A DNA stretch of 64,000 nt from Solwaraspora sp. WMMA2065 (GCF_030345075.1 NZ_CP128361.1:1736001-1800000), one strand, 5' to 3'; counted from the stretch's first letter, positions 45,222 to 55,352 are shown. The notes: a model not told the origin generated them from the sequence alone. Numbers and translations are program-made.

Positions 45222-46508
45222 ATGGACGATCAGGACTACCAGGTTTCCTTTCCGACGCGCGGCAGCGTGCTCGACGCCGCAGAACTCGCCGCGATCACCA
45301 AGCTGGTCGACTCCGGACAGACCCTGTCGGCCGGCGCATGTCGGACGGCCTTCGAACGACGGTTCGCCGCCCACGTAGGCACTCGACACGCGCTGTCGGT
45401 GACCAGCGGGACCGTGGCGCTCGAACTGGCGATCCACCTCGCCGACCTCCGCCCGGGAGACGAGGTGCTCACCACGCCGCAGACCTTCTCCGCGACGATC
45501 CACCCGCTGCTGGCGCACGACGTGCGGGTGCGTTTCTGCGACGTCGACCCGGTGTCACTCAACATCGACCCGGCTGCGGTGGAGGCGGCGGTGAACGACC
45601 GCACCGCGGCAGTGATCCTGGTCCACTACGGCGGGTATCCGGCCGACATGGGCCGCATCGTCGCAGCCGCCCACCGGTACGGTGCCGTGGTCATCGAAGA
45701 CTGCGCCCACGCGATCGGTGCGACCTGGCACGGACGCCGCCCCGGGGCACTAGGTGACATCGGATGCTTCAGCTTCCACAACTCGAAGAACATCACCACC
45801 CTGGGCGAGGGCGGAATGCTCACTTTCGACCGCGACGAATGGGTCGAGCGAATCGACCGCATCCGGTCGAACCAGCCCGATGTCGAACTTGGTCCGGCCC
45901 GCTTCCCGGAACCGCCGCCCACTCCCCTGCTGCCCTGGATGCGATTCTCCGAGGAGGTCTACGGACGCGACTATGCACGCGTCAGAAGACCCGGTACGAA
46001 CGCCACCATGTCCGAGGCCGCCGCTGCGGTGGGAATCGTGCAGCTCGACCGCATGGCGCGACTCGCCGCCCGCCGCCGCTACATCGCCGAACGACTCGAC
46101 GAGTGCATCGGCCGCTACCCGCAGGTCCGGCTGCACCGACCGCCGCCGGGGATCGGTCACGCCTACCACCTGTACACCTTCTTCGTCGAGGCCGGCCGGG
46201 CGACGCGTGAGTACCTGGTCCGGGAACTGGACCGCCGCGGGGTGGAGGTCCAACTGCGCTACTTCCCACTGCATCTGACCCCCGAGTGGCGGGCCCGCGG
46301 CCACCGTCGAGGTGAGTCCCCGGTCGCCGAGCGGCTCTGGTTCGACGAGCAGATCAACCTGCCGTGCCATCCGGGAATCACCGATGCCCAGCTCGACTAC
46401 CTGATCGAGGCGGTCACCGCAGCTCTCGACACGACGCCGTCGCCGGCCGGACCGCCACCCGCGGACATCGCCGTCCCGCTGCCCGACCACACCGTGACGT
46501 CGGCCTGA
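45222..46508 (+). CDS. DegT/DnrJ/EryC1-family PLP-dependent enzyme
   Basis: A 428-residue PLP enzyme of the sugar-aminotransferase / AHBA-synthase fold. The ATG at 45222 follows AGGAG by 11 bases. Motifs seen are HALSVTSGTVALELAIHLADLRPGDEVLTTPQTFSATIHPLLAHDVRVRFCDVD, VIEDCAHAIGATW, and FSFHNSKNITTLGEGGML, with Lys189 as the expected PLP Schiff-base residue. Sugar-nucleotide genes are absent here, so an aminotransferase or dehydratase acting on a small carbocyclic or keto acid is more likely than amino-sugar synthesis. It is followed by the tautomerase and first NRPS genes, with a 32-bp gap to the tautomerase. Confidence 0.88.
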   Translation: MDDQDYQVSFPTRGSVLDAAELAAITKLVDSGQTLSAGACRTAFERRFAAHVGTRHALSVTSGTVALELAIHLADLRPGDEVLTTPQTFSATIHPLLAHDVRVRFCDVDPVSLNIDPAAVEAAVNDRTAAVILVHYGGYPADMGRIVAAAHRYGAVVIEDCAHAIGATWHGRRPGALGDIGCFSFHNSKNITTLGEGGMLTFDRDEWVERIDRIRSNQPDVELGPARFPEPPPTPLLPWMRFSEEVYGRDYARVRRPGTNATMSEAAAAVGIVQLDRMARLAARRRYIAERLDECIGRYPQVRLHRPPPGIGHAYHLYTFFVEAGRATREYLVRELDRRGVEVQLRYFPLHLTPEWRARGHRRGESPVAERLWFDEQINLPCHPGITDAQLDYLIEAVTAALDTTPSPAGPPPADIAVPLPDHTVTSA

Positions 46509-46540
46509 GTCCGGTAACCCGACACCGAAACGGAGATCTC

Positions 46541-46792
46541 ATGCCCTTCATCGACGTCCGCATCTTCGAGGAACGGCTCACCCCGGCCGTGCAGGAAGCG
46601 CTCGTCACCCGGCTGTCCGACGCCGTCGGCGAGGTACTCGGCGAGGACGCGCGGGCGCAGACCTGGGTGGTACTGACGGCCGCACCCGCCGACCGCTGGG
46701 GCATCGGCGGCGTACCGGCACAGCCGCCGGCACCAGTGACCGACCAGGACAACGGCCGTCGGCCGACGGACAGCGAAGGCCAGGCGCGATGA
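46541..46792 (+). CDS. 4-oxalocrotonate tautomerase-like protein
   Basis: An 83-residue protein beginning MPFIDVRIFEERLTPAVQEALVTRLSDAVGEVLGE. The Pro after the initiator Met is the catalytic base of the tautomerase superfamily. It continues TWVVLTAAPADRWGIGG and a disordered tail, so it is slightly longer than the usual 62-residue enzyme. GGAG lies 6 bases before the ATG. Its stop overlaps the ATG of the NRPS (ATGA), so it is translated with it. Enol-keto tautomerisation of a starter-unit intermediate is a reasonable guess. Confidence 0.8.
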   Translation: MPFIDVRIFEERLTPAVQEALVTRLSDAVGEVLGEDARAQTWVVLTAAPADRWGIGGVPAQPPAPVTDQDNGRRPTDSEGQAR

Positions 46793-49700
46793 CCATCTCG
46801 TCCCCGCACACCGCCGACCAGGCAGCCGCCGACGGGAGCACCACTTCAGCGGGTGTGCCGCCGTCGGACGTCGACCCGGTGCGGGCGGCGGTCGCCGCGG
46901 CCCTCAACGTCGAGTACGCCGAGCTGACCGCCGACGCGGACCTGTTCACGCTCGGACTGGACTCGCTCACCCTGATCCGGCTGGTCTCCGGGTGGCGCCG
47001 GGCCGGACACCCGGTCACCTTCGAGCAGCTGGCCGAGGCACCGACGCTGGCCGACTGGGCAGCCGCGCTCGCCGCCGCCCCGGCCGGGGACCGTACCGAC
47101 ACCCCGACCGGCAGCCCCGGTGGGGGCACCGACGACGCCGATGGCGGGCCGGGCACGACACCGACCGACGACGTCACCGGACCGGTCGACCCAACGGCAC
47201 CCCTCGAACTGGCGACCATGCAGTACGCGTACTGGATCGGCCGGCAGGACAACCAGCCGTACGGCGGGGTCGCCGCCCACTTCTACGTCGAGTTCGACGG
47301 CCACGGCGTCGACCCGCAGGCCCTGAACCGTGCGCTGGCCGCGCTGTCGGCCCGCCACGGGATGCTGCGCGCCCGCTTCGACGACACCGGGCGGCAACGG
47401 ATCGTCGCCGAGGGTGGACCGGCGTTGACCGTGCACGACCTGCGGACGCAGGCACCGCAGGAGGTGGAGCGGCGGTTGGCCGAGCTGCGGCAGCGGTACA
47501 CCCACCAGCGGATGGACGTCGAACACGGCGAGGTCCTCGCCGTCGCGGTGAGTCTGCTGCCCGACGGTGCCACCCGGCTGCACGTCGACCTCGACATGCT
47601 GGTCGCGGACGCGCTGAGCATGCGGATCCTGCTGAACGACCTGCGCCGGCTGTACCAGCAGCCGGCGGAACCGCTGCCGGCGGTCACCTCGAGCTTCCCC
47701 GACTACCTGGCCGCGCACCGGCGGGCGGCGGCGACCGATCGGGACCGGGCCTGCGACTGGTGGCGGGACCGCCTCAACGACCTGCCCGGCGGCCCGCAGC
47801 TACCACTGCGTCCGGACGCCGGCCGGCCGGGTGCCGCCGTGCGCAGCGAACGGCTGCACCACTGGCTCGACCCGCAACGCAAACAGACGCTGCTGGAGCG
47901 GGCGGCCCGACACCAGGTGACGCCGGCGGCCGCGCTGGCGACCGCCTTCGCCGAGGTGCTCGGAGCGTTCAGCAACGACCGCCGGTTCCTGCTCAACCTT
48001 CCACTGTTCGCCCGGGAGCCATTGGTGTCCGGGGTGGACCTACTGGTCGGTGACTTCTCCAGCTCGGTGCTGCTCGGCGTCGACACCGGCGGGGTGCTGC
48101 CGTTCACGGACCGGGCCCGCCGGGTGCAGTCGGATCTGCACGCCGCCGTCGACCACGGCGCGTACGCCGGGGTGGAGGTACTGCGTGACCTGTCCCGCCA
48201 GACGGGGCAGCCGGTGCTCGCCCCGGTCGTCTACACCAGCGCGTTGGGCCTCGGTGAGATCTACGACACGGCATTGCAGGACACCTTCGGTGCGCCGTCG
48301 TGGATCATCTCGCAGGGCCCGCAGGTGTGGCTCGACGCCCAGGTCACCGAGCTCGACGGCGGACTGCTGCTGAACTGGGACGTGCGGCTCGACGTCCTGG
48401 CCGACGGGGTGGCGACGGCGGCCTTCGCCGCGTACCGGGAGCTGGTGGAGTCGCTGGTCGGCACCGACGATGCCTGGCTGCGCCCGGTGGGGTCGATGCT
48501 GCCGGCCGGGCAGGCGGCGGTCCGTGAGACGGTCAACGCGACAGTGGTCGACCGGCCGGCGCGCTGTCTGCACGACGGCTTCCTGCGGCAGGCCGCCGAA
48601 CAGCCACTTCAGCCCGCCATCATCGACGACGCACGCACGGTCAGCTACGCCGAGCTGGCCGACGCCGCCGCGCGCGTCCACACGCTCCTCGCCGGGCACG
48701 GGGTGCGCCCCGGTGACCCGGTCGGCGTCACCCTGCCCAAGGGGACCGATCAGATCGTGGCGGTGCTCGGTGTGCTCGCCGCCGGGGCCTGCTACGTGCC
48801 GGTCGGCATCGACCAGCCGGCACACCGTCGGGCCCGGGTGCACACCCTCGGCGGGGTGCGGGTGGTGCTCACCGACCGGGACCACCGCGAGCGGGTGTCG
48901 GCCGCCGGGGCCCGACCGGTGCTGGTCGGCGACGCGGCGACGCGGGCACCGTCGCCGCCCACGCCGGTCGATCCGCAGTCACTCGGGTACGTGCTGTTCA
49001 CCTCCGGATCCACAGGGGATCCGAAGGGGGTGGAGGTGACCCACGCGGCGGCGATGAACACCGTCGACGCGCTGAACGCCCGGCTCGACCTCGGCCCCGA
49101 CGACCGGGTGCTGACCCTGTCGGGGCTGGAGTTCGACCTGTCGGTGTACGACGTCTTCGGCCTGCTCACCGTCGGCGGCGCCCTGGTGGTCGTCGGTGAG
49201 GACCAGCGGCGCGACGCTGCCAGCTGGTGGCGGCTGGTGACCCGGCACCGGGTCAGCGTGTGGAACACCGTACCGGCGCTGCTCGACATGCTGCTGGTCG
49301 CCGCCACGGACCGGCCAGCGGCCGACTCGGCGGACCCCCAGCCGGCGACGGCGCTGCGGGCCGTCCTGCTCGGCGGCGACGTGATCGGGCCTGACCTGCC
49401 GGGCCGGCTGCGGACCGTCGCCCCGGCCTGCCGGTTCCTCGCCCTCGGCGGCATGACGGAGGCGGCGATCCACTCCACCGTCTTCGAGGTGCCGCCCACC
49501 AGCCCGCAGGAGATGTCGATGCCCTGGGGGGTGCCGCTGGACAACGTGGTCTGCCGGGTGGCCGACGCCGACGACCGGGACCGGCCCGACTGGGTGCCCG
49601 GTGAGCTGTGGGTCGGCGGCGCCAGCCTCGCCCGTGGCTACCGGGGCGACCCGCAGCGCACCGCCGACAGGTTCGTCACGTACGCCGGACGGCGCTGGTA

Positions 49701-52700
49701 CCGCAGCGGTGACCTGGCCCGCTACCGGCCGGACGGCACCCTGGAATTCCTCGGCCGGGCCGACCACCAGGTCAAGATCCGGGGGCACCGAATCGAGCTC
49801 GGCGAGGTCGAGGCGGCGCTCGTCGCCCATCCGGCGATCGATCTGGCGGTCGCCGTGGTGACCGGCGAGGGTCCGGCCCGCCGGCTGGCCGCAGCCGTCA
49901 CGATGTCGTCCGCCGGAACGGACGCCGGCCCGCCGGACGATCTGGACGGTTGGCTCGCCGACCGGCTGCCGGAGCACATGCGGTGTGACAGCGTCACGGT
50001 GTGGCCGCGACTGCCGTTGACCGGCAACGGCAAGGTGGACCGGTCCGCCGTACGGTCGGCGTTGACCGCCGACGCCGAGCTGCGGCGCGGCGGTGAGCGG
50101 CCGGCGCAGCCACCGCAGGGCGCGCTGGAGACGCTGGTCGCCGAGGTCTGGTCCGAACTGCTCGGCGTGGCCCGGGTGAGCCGGGACGATTCGTTCTTCG
50201 CCCTCGGTGGTGACTCGCTGCTCGCCACCGGCCTGCTGGTCCGGCTGCGCGGCAGCGGCGTGCGGGGGGCCCGGCTGGCCGCCCTGTTCGCCAACCCCCG
50301 GCTGGCGGACTTCGCCGCCGGTCTGACACTGGACGACGCCGCGTCCCGGCCCGGTACGCCGGCCGCCGACCCGAGCCAGATCGCCGAACCGGTGGTGGTC
50401 GCCGACCTGGCGCACCGGCACGAACCATTCCCGCCGACGGACGTGCAGCGCGCCTACTTCGTGGGCCGCGACCCCCGACTGCCGCTCGGCGGGGTCGGCA
50501 CCTGGCAGTACATCGAGTTCGACGGGCTCGACGTCGACCTCGATCGGCTGCGACACGCCTGGCAACGGCTGGTCGACCGGCACGAGATGCTGCGGGCCGT
50601 GTTCGACGGCGACGGCAACCAGCGGATCCTGCCCGAGGTGCCGCCGGTCCGGATCGACCTGGTCGACCTGATCGACGCGGGCGACGCGGGCGACGCCGAT
50701 CCGGCCACCGCGCTGGAGCAGCTCCGGACGATCCGGTCGCACCTGCTGACCGACCTGGCCCGCTGGCCGCTGTTCGACGTGGCGGCGGTGCGCTACCGCG
50801 AGGCCGGACAGGTCCGTACCAGGGTCGCGGTCGGACTCGACTACATCGTCTTCGACGCTCTGTCGATCATGACCCTCTACACCGAGCTCGACCTGCTCTA
50901 TCGGCAGCCGGACGCCGACCTGCCGCCGATCGAGGTGTCGTTCCGCGACTACCTGCTGCAGGTCCGCCCGGATCCCGAGGTCGTCGAGCAGGACCAGCGG
51001 TACTGGACGCGACGCCTCGCCGGCCTTCCGCCCGCGCCGCAGTTGCCGACCACCCGCCACCCGGCCGAGGTGACCCGACCTCGGTTCACCCGCCGGCAGC
51101 ACCACCTGGCACCGCAGGCGTGGGCGGCGGTCCGGGACCGGGCCCGCCGGCACGGGCTCACCCCGTCGACGGTGCTGCTCGCCGCGTACGCCGAGGTGCT
51201 CGGTGCCTGGAGCGGCCGGCGTGACCTGACCGTCACCCTGACGTTGTTCAACCGGCGCGACGCGCATCCGCACATCTACCGGGTACTCGGCGACTTCACC
51301 ACCTTGTCGCTGGCCGACTACCGGCCGACCGTCGGCGGCACCTTCCTGGCCGACGCCACCGCGCTGCACCGGCGGATGGGTGAAGACCTGGACCACCGCG
51401 AGGTCAGCCCGTCCTGGCTGCTGCGGGAACTGGCCCGGGTCACCGGCAGCATGGAGGCGATGCCGGTCGTGTTCACCAGCGCGATCGGCGTCGGCGACGG
51501 GGTGTCCATGGACCGCTCGGAGCCGTTCCCGCAACCGGTCTGGGGCATCTCCCAGTCACCCCAGGTGTGTCTGGACAACCAGGTGCTGGAGTCGCACGAC
51601 GGGTTGCTGGTGACCTGGGACAGCGTCGACGAGCTGTTCCTGCCCGGTGTACTGGACGCGATGTTCGAGGCCTACCTGGGCCTGCTCGACCATCTCGCTG
51701 GTGCCGACTGGGACACGCCGGTACCAGCGCTGCTGCCGACCGGGCAGCGGACGGTCCGGGAGCGGATCAACGCCACCGACGCGCCGATCCCCCGGCAGTC
51801 GCTGCACGGCCGCGCCTTCGCCGCCGCCCACTGCGCGCCGGAGCACCCGGCGCTCATCTGGCACGACAGCGGCGGCGGTCCGGCCACGATGACCTACACC
51901 GAGCTGGCCGAGCGGGCGCTGCGGATCGCCGGCGCGCTGGTCACCGCCGGGGTACGCCGTGGCGATCCGGTGGCGATCACTCTGCCGAAGGGCCCGGACC
52001 AGGTGGTGGCGGCCCTCGGCGTCCTCGCCGCCGGCGCGGTGTACGTACCGGTCGGGGTGGAGCAGCCCGCGCTGCGTCGCGAGCGGATCTACCGGGCCGC
52101 GGGCGTCACGGCGGTGATCACCGCCGACGACGCGGACACCGGCCCGGCTCCGGCGCTGTCGGTGGCGGTGGCGGCGGCGCTCGCGGCGACGCCGCTGGCC
52201 GCGCCGGTGCCGGTCGACCCGGACGATCCGGCGTACGTCATCTTCACCTCCGGGTCCACCGGCACCCCGAAGGGCGTCGAGGTCAGCCACGACGCGGCGG
52301 CGAACACCTGCACCGACATCAGCACCAGGTTCGGCGTCGGGCCGGACGACCGGGTACTCGCCCTGTCCGCGCTCGACTTCGATCTGTCGGTGTACGACAT
52401 CTTCGGTGTCCTCGGTGCCGGTGGCACGCTGGTGCTGCCGGCCGAGGACGAGCGACGCGACGCCCGCCGCTGGCTCGCGCTGGTCGCCACGCACGGCGTG
52501 ACACTGTGGAACACAGTACCGACGTTGTTGGAGATGCTGCTGGTGGCGGCCGAACCCGACGGGCTTCCGGCGAGCCTGCGGCTGGCGCTGGTGTCCGGCG
52601 ACTGGGTCGGCCTGGACCTGCCCGGCCGGCTGACCGCCGCGACCGCCGGACGCGCCGGTGGGGCGTGCCGGCTGATCGCGCTCGGCGGTGCCACGGAGGC

Positions 52701-53595
52701 GTCGATCTGGTCAAACGCGTTCGAGGTGGCCGAGGTGCCCGACCACTGGCGGTCGGTGCCGTACGGGTTCCCGCTGGCCAACCAGGCGTACCGGGTGGTC
52801 GACGACGCGGGACGGGACCGGCCGGACTGGGTGTCCGGCGAATTGTGGATCGGCGGCCGTGGGGTGGCCCGTGGCTACCGGGGTGATCCCGCACGGACCA
52901 CGGAGAAGTTCGTCACCGACCGGTCGGGCCGCTGGTACCGCACCGGCGACCTGGGTCGCTACTGGCCGGACGGCACCCTGGAGTTCCTGGGTCGCGTCGA
53001 CCACCAGGTCAAGGTGGGCGGTCACCGGCTGGAGCTCGGCGAGATCGAGGCCGCCATGGAGGCACACCCGGACACCGGCCGGGCCGTCGTGGTGGTCACC
53101 GGCGGGCGTGCCGCCCGTCGGCTGCACGGGTTCGTCGAGGCCGGCGACGGATCGTCGGACATGACGGCCGCGCTGCGCCGCTTCCTCGGCGAACGGCTAC
53201 CCCGGTACGCGATCCCGGCCCGGATCACCGTCGTCGACGCGCTGCCGCTGACCGGCAACGGCAAGGTGGACCGGTCCGCCCTCAGCGAGCTGGCGGCGGC
53301 GACCGAGGACGATCCGCAGGCACGGCCACCGTCCGGCGACACCGAGACGGCGGTCGCGCAGCTCTGGCAGGAGCTGCTGGGTGTGCCGGTGGCCGACCGG
53401 GAGGCGAACTTCTTCACGCTGGGTGGGGACAGTGTCAGCGCGCTGCGGATGCTCACCTCGATACGGCAGCGGTACGGCGTCGAGGTGCCGGTCCGACGGT
53501 TCCTGGCGGCGGCGACGGTGGCCGAGGTGGCAGCGGCCGTCGCGGCGGAGACCCACGACGCTAATGAAAACGAGTACGATTTCGGACTACTATGA
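46789..53595 (+). CDS. NRPS: ArCP-Cy-A-PCP-Cy-A-PCP
   Basis: A 2268-residue HMWP2/PchE-like protein that carries the aryl starter and adds two cyclised residues. Order: aryl carrier protein with Ser59 (LFTLGLDSL); Cy1 with DMLVADALS near residue 268; A1 (TSGSTGDPKGVEV); PCP1 Ser1143 (FFALGGDSL); Cy2 with DYIVFDALS near 1350; A2 (TSGSTGTPKGVEV); PCP2 Ser2215 (FTLGGDSVSA). I read the A2 code as DLYNLSLIW, a cysteine code. A1 reads DLYNLGLIH and departs from it at two positions. No methyltransferase, epimerase or TE domain is present, so the chain passes to the protein at 35.4-40.9 kb. ABC transporter gene overlaps the stop by 4 bp. Confidence 0.94.
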   Translation: MTISSPHTADQAAADGSTTSAGVPPSDVDPVRAAVAAALNVEYAELTADADLFTLGLDSLTLIRLVSGWRRAGHPVTFEQLAEAPTLADWAAALAAAPAGDRTDTPTGSPGGGTDDADGGPGTTPTDDVTGPVDPTAPLELATMQYAYWIGRQDNQPYGGVAAHFYVEFDGHGVDPQALNRALAALSARHGMLRARFDDTGRQRIVAEGGPALTVHDLRTQAPQEVERRLAELRQRYTHQRMDVEHGEVLAVAVSLLPDGATRLHVDLDMLVADALSMRILLNDLRRLYQQPAEPLPAVTSSFPDYLAAHRRAAATDRDRACDWWRDRLNDLPGGPQLPLRPDAGRPGAAVRSERLHHWLDPQRKQTLLERAARHQVTPAAALATAFAEVLGAFSNDRRFLLNLPLFAREPLVSGVDLLVGDFSSSVLLGVDTGGVLPFTDRARRVQSDLHAAVDHGAYAGVEVLRDLSRQTGQPVLAPVVYTSALGLGEIYDTALQDTFGAPSWIISQGPQVWLDAQVTELDGGLLLNWDVRLDVLADGVATAAFAAYRELVESLVGTDDAWLRPVGSMLPAGQAAVRETVNATVVDRPARCLHDGFLRQAAEQPLQPAIIDDARTVSYAELADAAARVHTLLAGHGVRPGDPVGVTLPKGTDQIVAVLGVLAAGACYVPVGIDQPAHRRARVHTLGGVRVVLTDRDHRERVSAAGARPVLVGDAATRAPSPPTPVDPQSLGYVLFTSGSTGDPKGVEVTHAAAMNTVDALNARLDLGPDDRVLTLSGLEFDLSVYDVFGLLTVGGALVVVGEDQRRDAASWWRLVTRHRVSVWNTVPALLDMLLVAATDRPAADSADPQPATALRAVLLGGDVIGPDLPGRLRTVAPACRFLALGGMTEAAIHSTVFEVPPTSPQEMSMPWGVPLDNVVCRVADADDRDRPDWVPGELWVGGASLARGYRGDPQRTADRFVTYAGRRWYRSGDLARYRPDGTLEFLGRADHQVKIRGHRIELGEVEAALVAHPAIDLAVAVVTGEGPARRLAAAVTMSSAGTDAGPPDDLDGWLADRLPEHMRCDSVTVWPRLPLTGNGKVDRSAVRSALTADAELRRGGERPAQPPQGALETLVAEVWSELLGVARVSRDDSFFALGGDSLLATGLLVRLRGSGVRGARLAALFANPRLADFAAGLTLDDAASRPGTPAADPSQIAEPVVVADLAHRHEPFPPTDVQRAYFVGRDPRLPLGGVGTWQYIEFDGLDVDLDRLRHAWQRLVDRHEMLRAVFDGDGNQRILPEVPPVRIDLVDLIDAGDAGDADPATALEQLRTIRSHLLTDLARWPLFDVAAVRYREAGQVRTRVAVGLDYIVFDALSIMTLYTELDLLYRQPDADLPPIEVSFRDYLLQVRPDPEVVEQDQRYWTRRLAGLPPAPQLPTTRHPAEVTRPRFTRRQHHLAPQAWAAVRDRARRHGLTPSTVLLAAYAEVLGAWSGRRDLTVTLTLFNRRDAHPHIYRVLGDFTTLSLADYRPTVGGTFLADATALHRRMGEDLDHREVSPSWLLRELARVTGSMEAMPVVFTSAIGVGDGVSMDRSEPFPQPVWGISQSPQVCLDNQVLESHDGLLVTWDSVDELFLPGVLDAMFEAYLGLLDHLAGADWDTPVPALLPTGQRTVRERINATDAPIPRQSLHGRAFAAAHCAPEHPALIWHDSGGGPATMTYTELAERALRIAGALVTAGVRRGDPVAITLPKGPDQVVAALGVLAAGAVYVPVGVEQPALRRERIYRAAGVTAVITADDADTGPAPALSVAVAAALAATPLAAPVPVDPDDPAYVIFTSGSTGTPKGVEVSHDAAANTCTDISTRFGVGPDDRVLALSALDFDLSVYDIFGVLGAGGTLVLPAEDERRDARRWLALVATHGVTLWNTVPTLLEMLLVAAEPDGLPASLRLALVSGDWVGLDLPGRLTAATAGRAGGACRLIALGGATEASIWSNAFEVAEVPDHWRSVPYGFPLANQAYRVVDDAGRDRPDWVSGELWIGGRGVARGYRGDPARTTEKFVTDRSGRWYRTGDLGRYWPDGTLEFLGRVDHQVKVGGHRLELGEIEAAMEAHPDTGRAVVVVTGGRAARRLHGFVEAGDGSSDMTAALRRFLGERLPRYAIPARITVVDALPLTGNGKVDRSALSELAAATEDDPQARPPSGDTETAVAQLWQELLGVPVADREANFFTLGGDSVSALRMLTSIRQRYGVEVPVRRFLAAATVAEVAAAVAAETHDANENEYDFGLL

Positions 53596-55352
53596 CCGAC
53601 ACCGACAGACCCCGACCGTTGGCAACGGTTCTCGGCCCGGTCCGCGCCCCCCTGGCCCTCGCGATGGTCCTACAGGCACTGGCCAGCGCCGCCGGCGTCG
53701 GCGTGCTCATCGCGATGGCGCGGGTCGGCGACCGGTTGCTGGGCCCCGCCCCGCCCGACACGGTGTGGCCGGTGGCCCTGGCCGGCGCGGGCGCGGCGGT
53801 GGCCGCCGTCCTGCTCGCCACGGCCGCCACCGTCGTCACCCACCTCGCCGACAGCCGGCTGCAGTTGCGGCTGCGGCGCGCCCTGGCCGACCGGCTCAGC
53901 CGGATGCCACTGACCTGGTTCACCCAGCAGGGCTCCGGCCGGGTGAAGAAGGTCGTGCACGACGACGTACAGACCATGCACTACCTGGTGGCGCACACCG
54001 TGCTCGACGTGACCGCCGTGGTCGTGACACCGCTGGTCGCGGTGGCCTACCTGACCGGCGTCGCCTGGTGGCTCGCCCTGGTCAGCCTGCTGCCGCTGGC
54101 CGCCGGGCTCGGCCTGTTCCGCCGGGCGATGGCCGGAGCGGGACCGAAGATGGCGGCATACGGTCAGGCCGCCCAAGAGATCAACAGCGCGGCGGTGGAG
54201 TTCGTCGACGGCATCGCCGTGCTGAAGACCTTCAGCCAGACCGGCGTCGCGCACCGACGGTTCCGGCAGGCCGCCGAGGCGTTCAGCGACTTCTTCGCCC
54301 GCTGGGCCGCCGGCACCACCGGGATCACCACCGCGTCACAGCTGGTGGTCACCGCACCGGTCGTCCTGCTGATCGTGCTCGGCATCGGCGTACCCGCCGC
54401 AGTCGTCGGGCAGCTCACGCCGTCGGCGCTGGTGGCGTTCGTGCTGCTGGCACCGGCGGTGGCCGCGCCGGCAGCCGGCATCGGCGGCCGAGTGCAGGCG
54501 CTGCGGACCGGCCTCGGTGCGGCGGCCGAGGTCGCCGCCCTCATCCGGCACCCCGACGACCGGGGCGGCGGCGGTACCGGCCGCCCGGACGGCACGTCGG
54601 TCCGGTTGACCGGGGTCAGCTTCTCCTACGACGGCACACGCCCAGTGCTCGACGGCGTCGATCTGGAACTCGCCCCGGGCACCGTCACCGCGCTGGTCGG
54701 GCCCTCCGGGGCCGGCAAGTCGACGGTGGCCCGGCTGATCGCCGGCTTCCACCGGCCGACCGCCGGCCAGGTCAGTGTCGGCGGGGTCGCCATCGAGGAG
54801 CTGGACCCGGCGGCGCTGCACCAGACCATCGGGTTCGTCCTGCAGGACGTGATCCTGCTGCGGGCCAGCGTCGCGGAGAACATCGCCCTGGCCCGCCCGG
54901 ACGCCGGCCCCGACGAGATCGAAGCCGCCGCGCGGGCCGCGCAGATCCACGAACGGATCGTCGCCGAGCCGACCGGCTACGAGGCCGTCGTCGGCGTCGA
55001 CGTCTCCTTCTCCGGCGGTGAGGCGCAACGAATCTCCATCGCCCGGGCGCTGCTCGCCGACCCGCCGGTGCTGGTACTCGACGAGGCGACCGCCTACGCC
55101 GACCCGCACGCCGAGTCCGCGATCCAGCGGGCGTTGTCCGCCCTGGCCGCCGGCCGCACCCTGCTGGTCATCGCGCACCGGCTGGCCAGCGTCCGCGCCG
55201 CCGACCAGATCGTCGTCCTCGACCAGGGACGGGTCGTCGAGCAGGGCACCCATCCCCAACTGCTCGCCCGTGACGGGCGGTACGCCCGGATGTGGCAGGC
55301 CCAGGAACCCCAGCGGCCGGCGACGGCCAGTATCGCCCAGGAGTCGGCATGA
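53592..55352 (+). CDS. ABC transporter, fused membrane and ATPase domains (YbtP/YbtQ-like), first partner
   Basis: A 586-residue half-transporter with six membrane segments in the first 310 residues, then an ATPase domain. Walker A is GPSGAGKST near residue 370, the Q-loop QDVILLRASVAENIALARP, the signature FSGGEAQRISIARALL near 472, and Walker B VLVLDEATAYADPHAE; HRLASVRAADQ follows. Fold and pairing resemble YbtP/YbtQ and Irp6/Irp7, whose members import metal-loaded yersiniabactin despite their exporter-type fold; related IrtAB acts the same way. The ATG overlaps the NRPS stop (ATGA). Confidence 0.92.
   Translation: MTDTDRPRPLATVLGPVRAPLALAMVLQALASAAGVGVLIAMARVGDRLLGPAPPDTVWPVALAGAGAAVAAVLLATAATVVTHLADSRLQLRLRRALADRLSRMPLTWFTQQGSGRVKKVVHDDVQTMHYLVAHTVLDVTAVVVTPLVAVAYLTGVAWWLALVSLLPLAAGLGLFRRAMAGAGPKMAAYGQAAQEINSAAVEFVDGIAVLKTFSQTGVAHRRFRQAAEAFSDFFARWAAGTTGITTASQLVVTAPVVLLIVLGIGVPAAVVGQLTPSALVAFVLLAPAVAAPAAGIGGRVQALRTGLGAAAEVAALIRHPDDRGGGGTGRPDGTSVRLTGVSFSYDGTRPVLDGVDLELAPGTVTALVGPSGAGKSTVARLIAGFHRPTAGQVSVGGVAIEELDPAALHQTIGFVLQDVILLRASVAENIALARPDAGPDEIEAAARAAQIHERIVAEPTGYEAVVGVDVSFSGGEAQRISIARALLADPPVLVLDEATAYADPHAESAIQRALSALAAGRTLLVIAHRLASVRAADQIVVLDQGRVVEQGTHPQLLARDGRYARMWQAQEPQRPATASIAQESA

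Noticed and set aside
45222-46508. DegT protein as an amino-sugar aminotransferase
   Set aside because: No sugar nucleotide or glycosyltransferase genes are present in the window, so this specific role is not supported.
48979-51534. Minus-strand frame of 851 codons inside the NRPS gene
   Set aside because: Shadow of the NRPS; the plus-strand frame has all carrier, Cy and A motifs.
53560-53592. Possible operator (ATGAAAACGAGTACGATTTC) before the first ABC transporter
   Set aside because: It lies within the NRPS coding end, and the symmetry is too poor for a Zur box; coupling by ATGA overlap explains expression.
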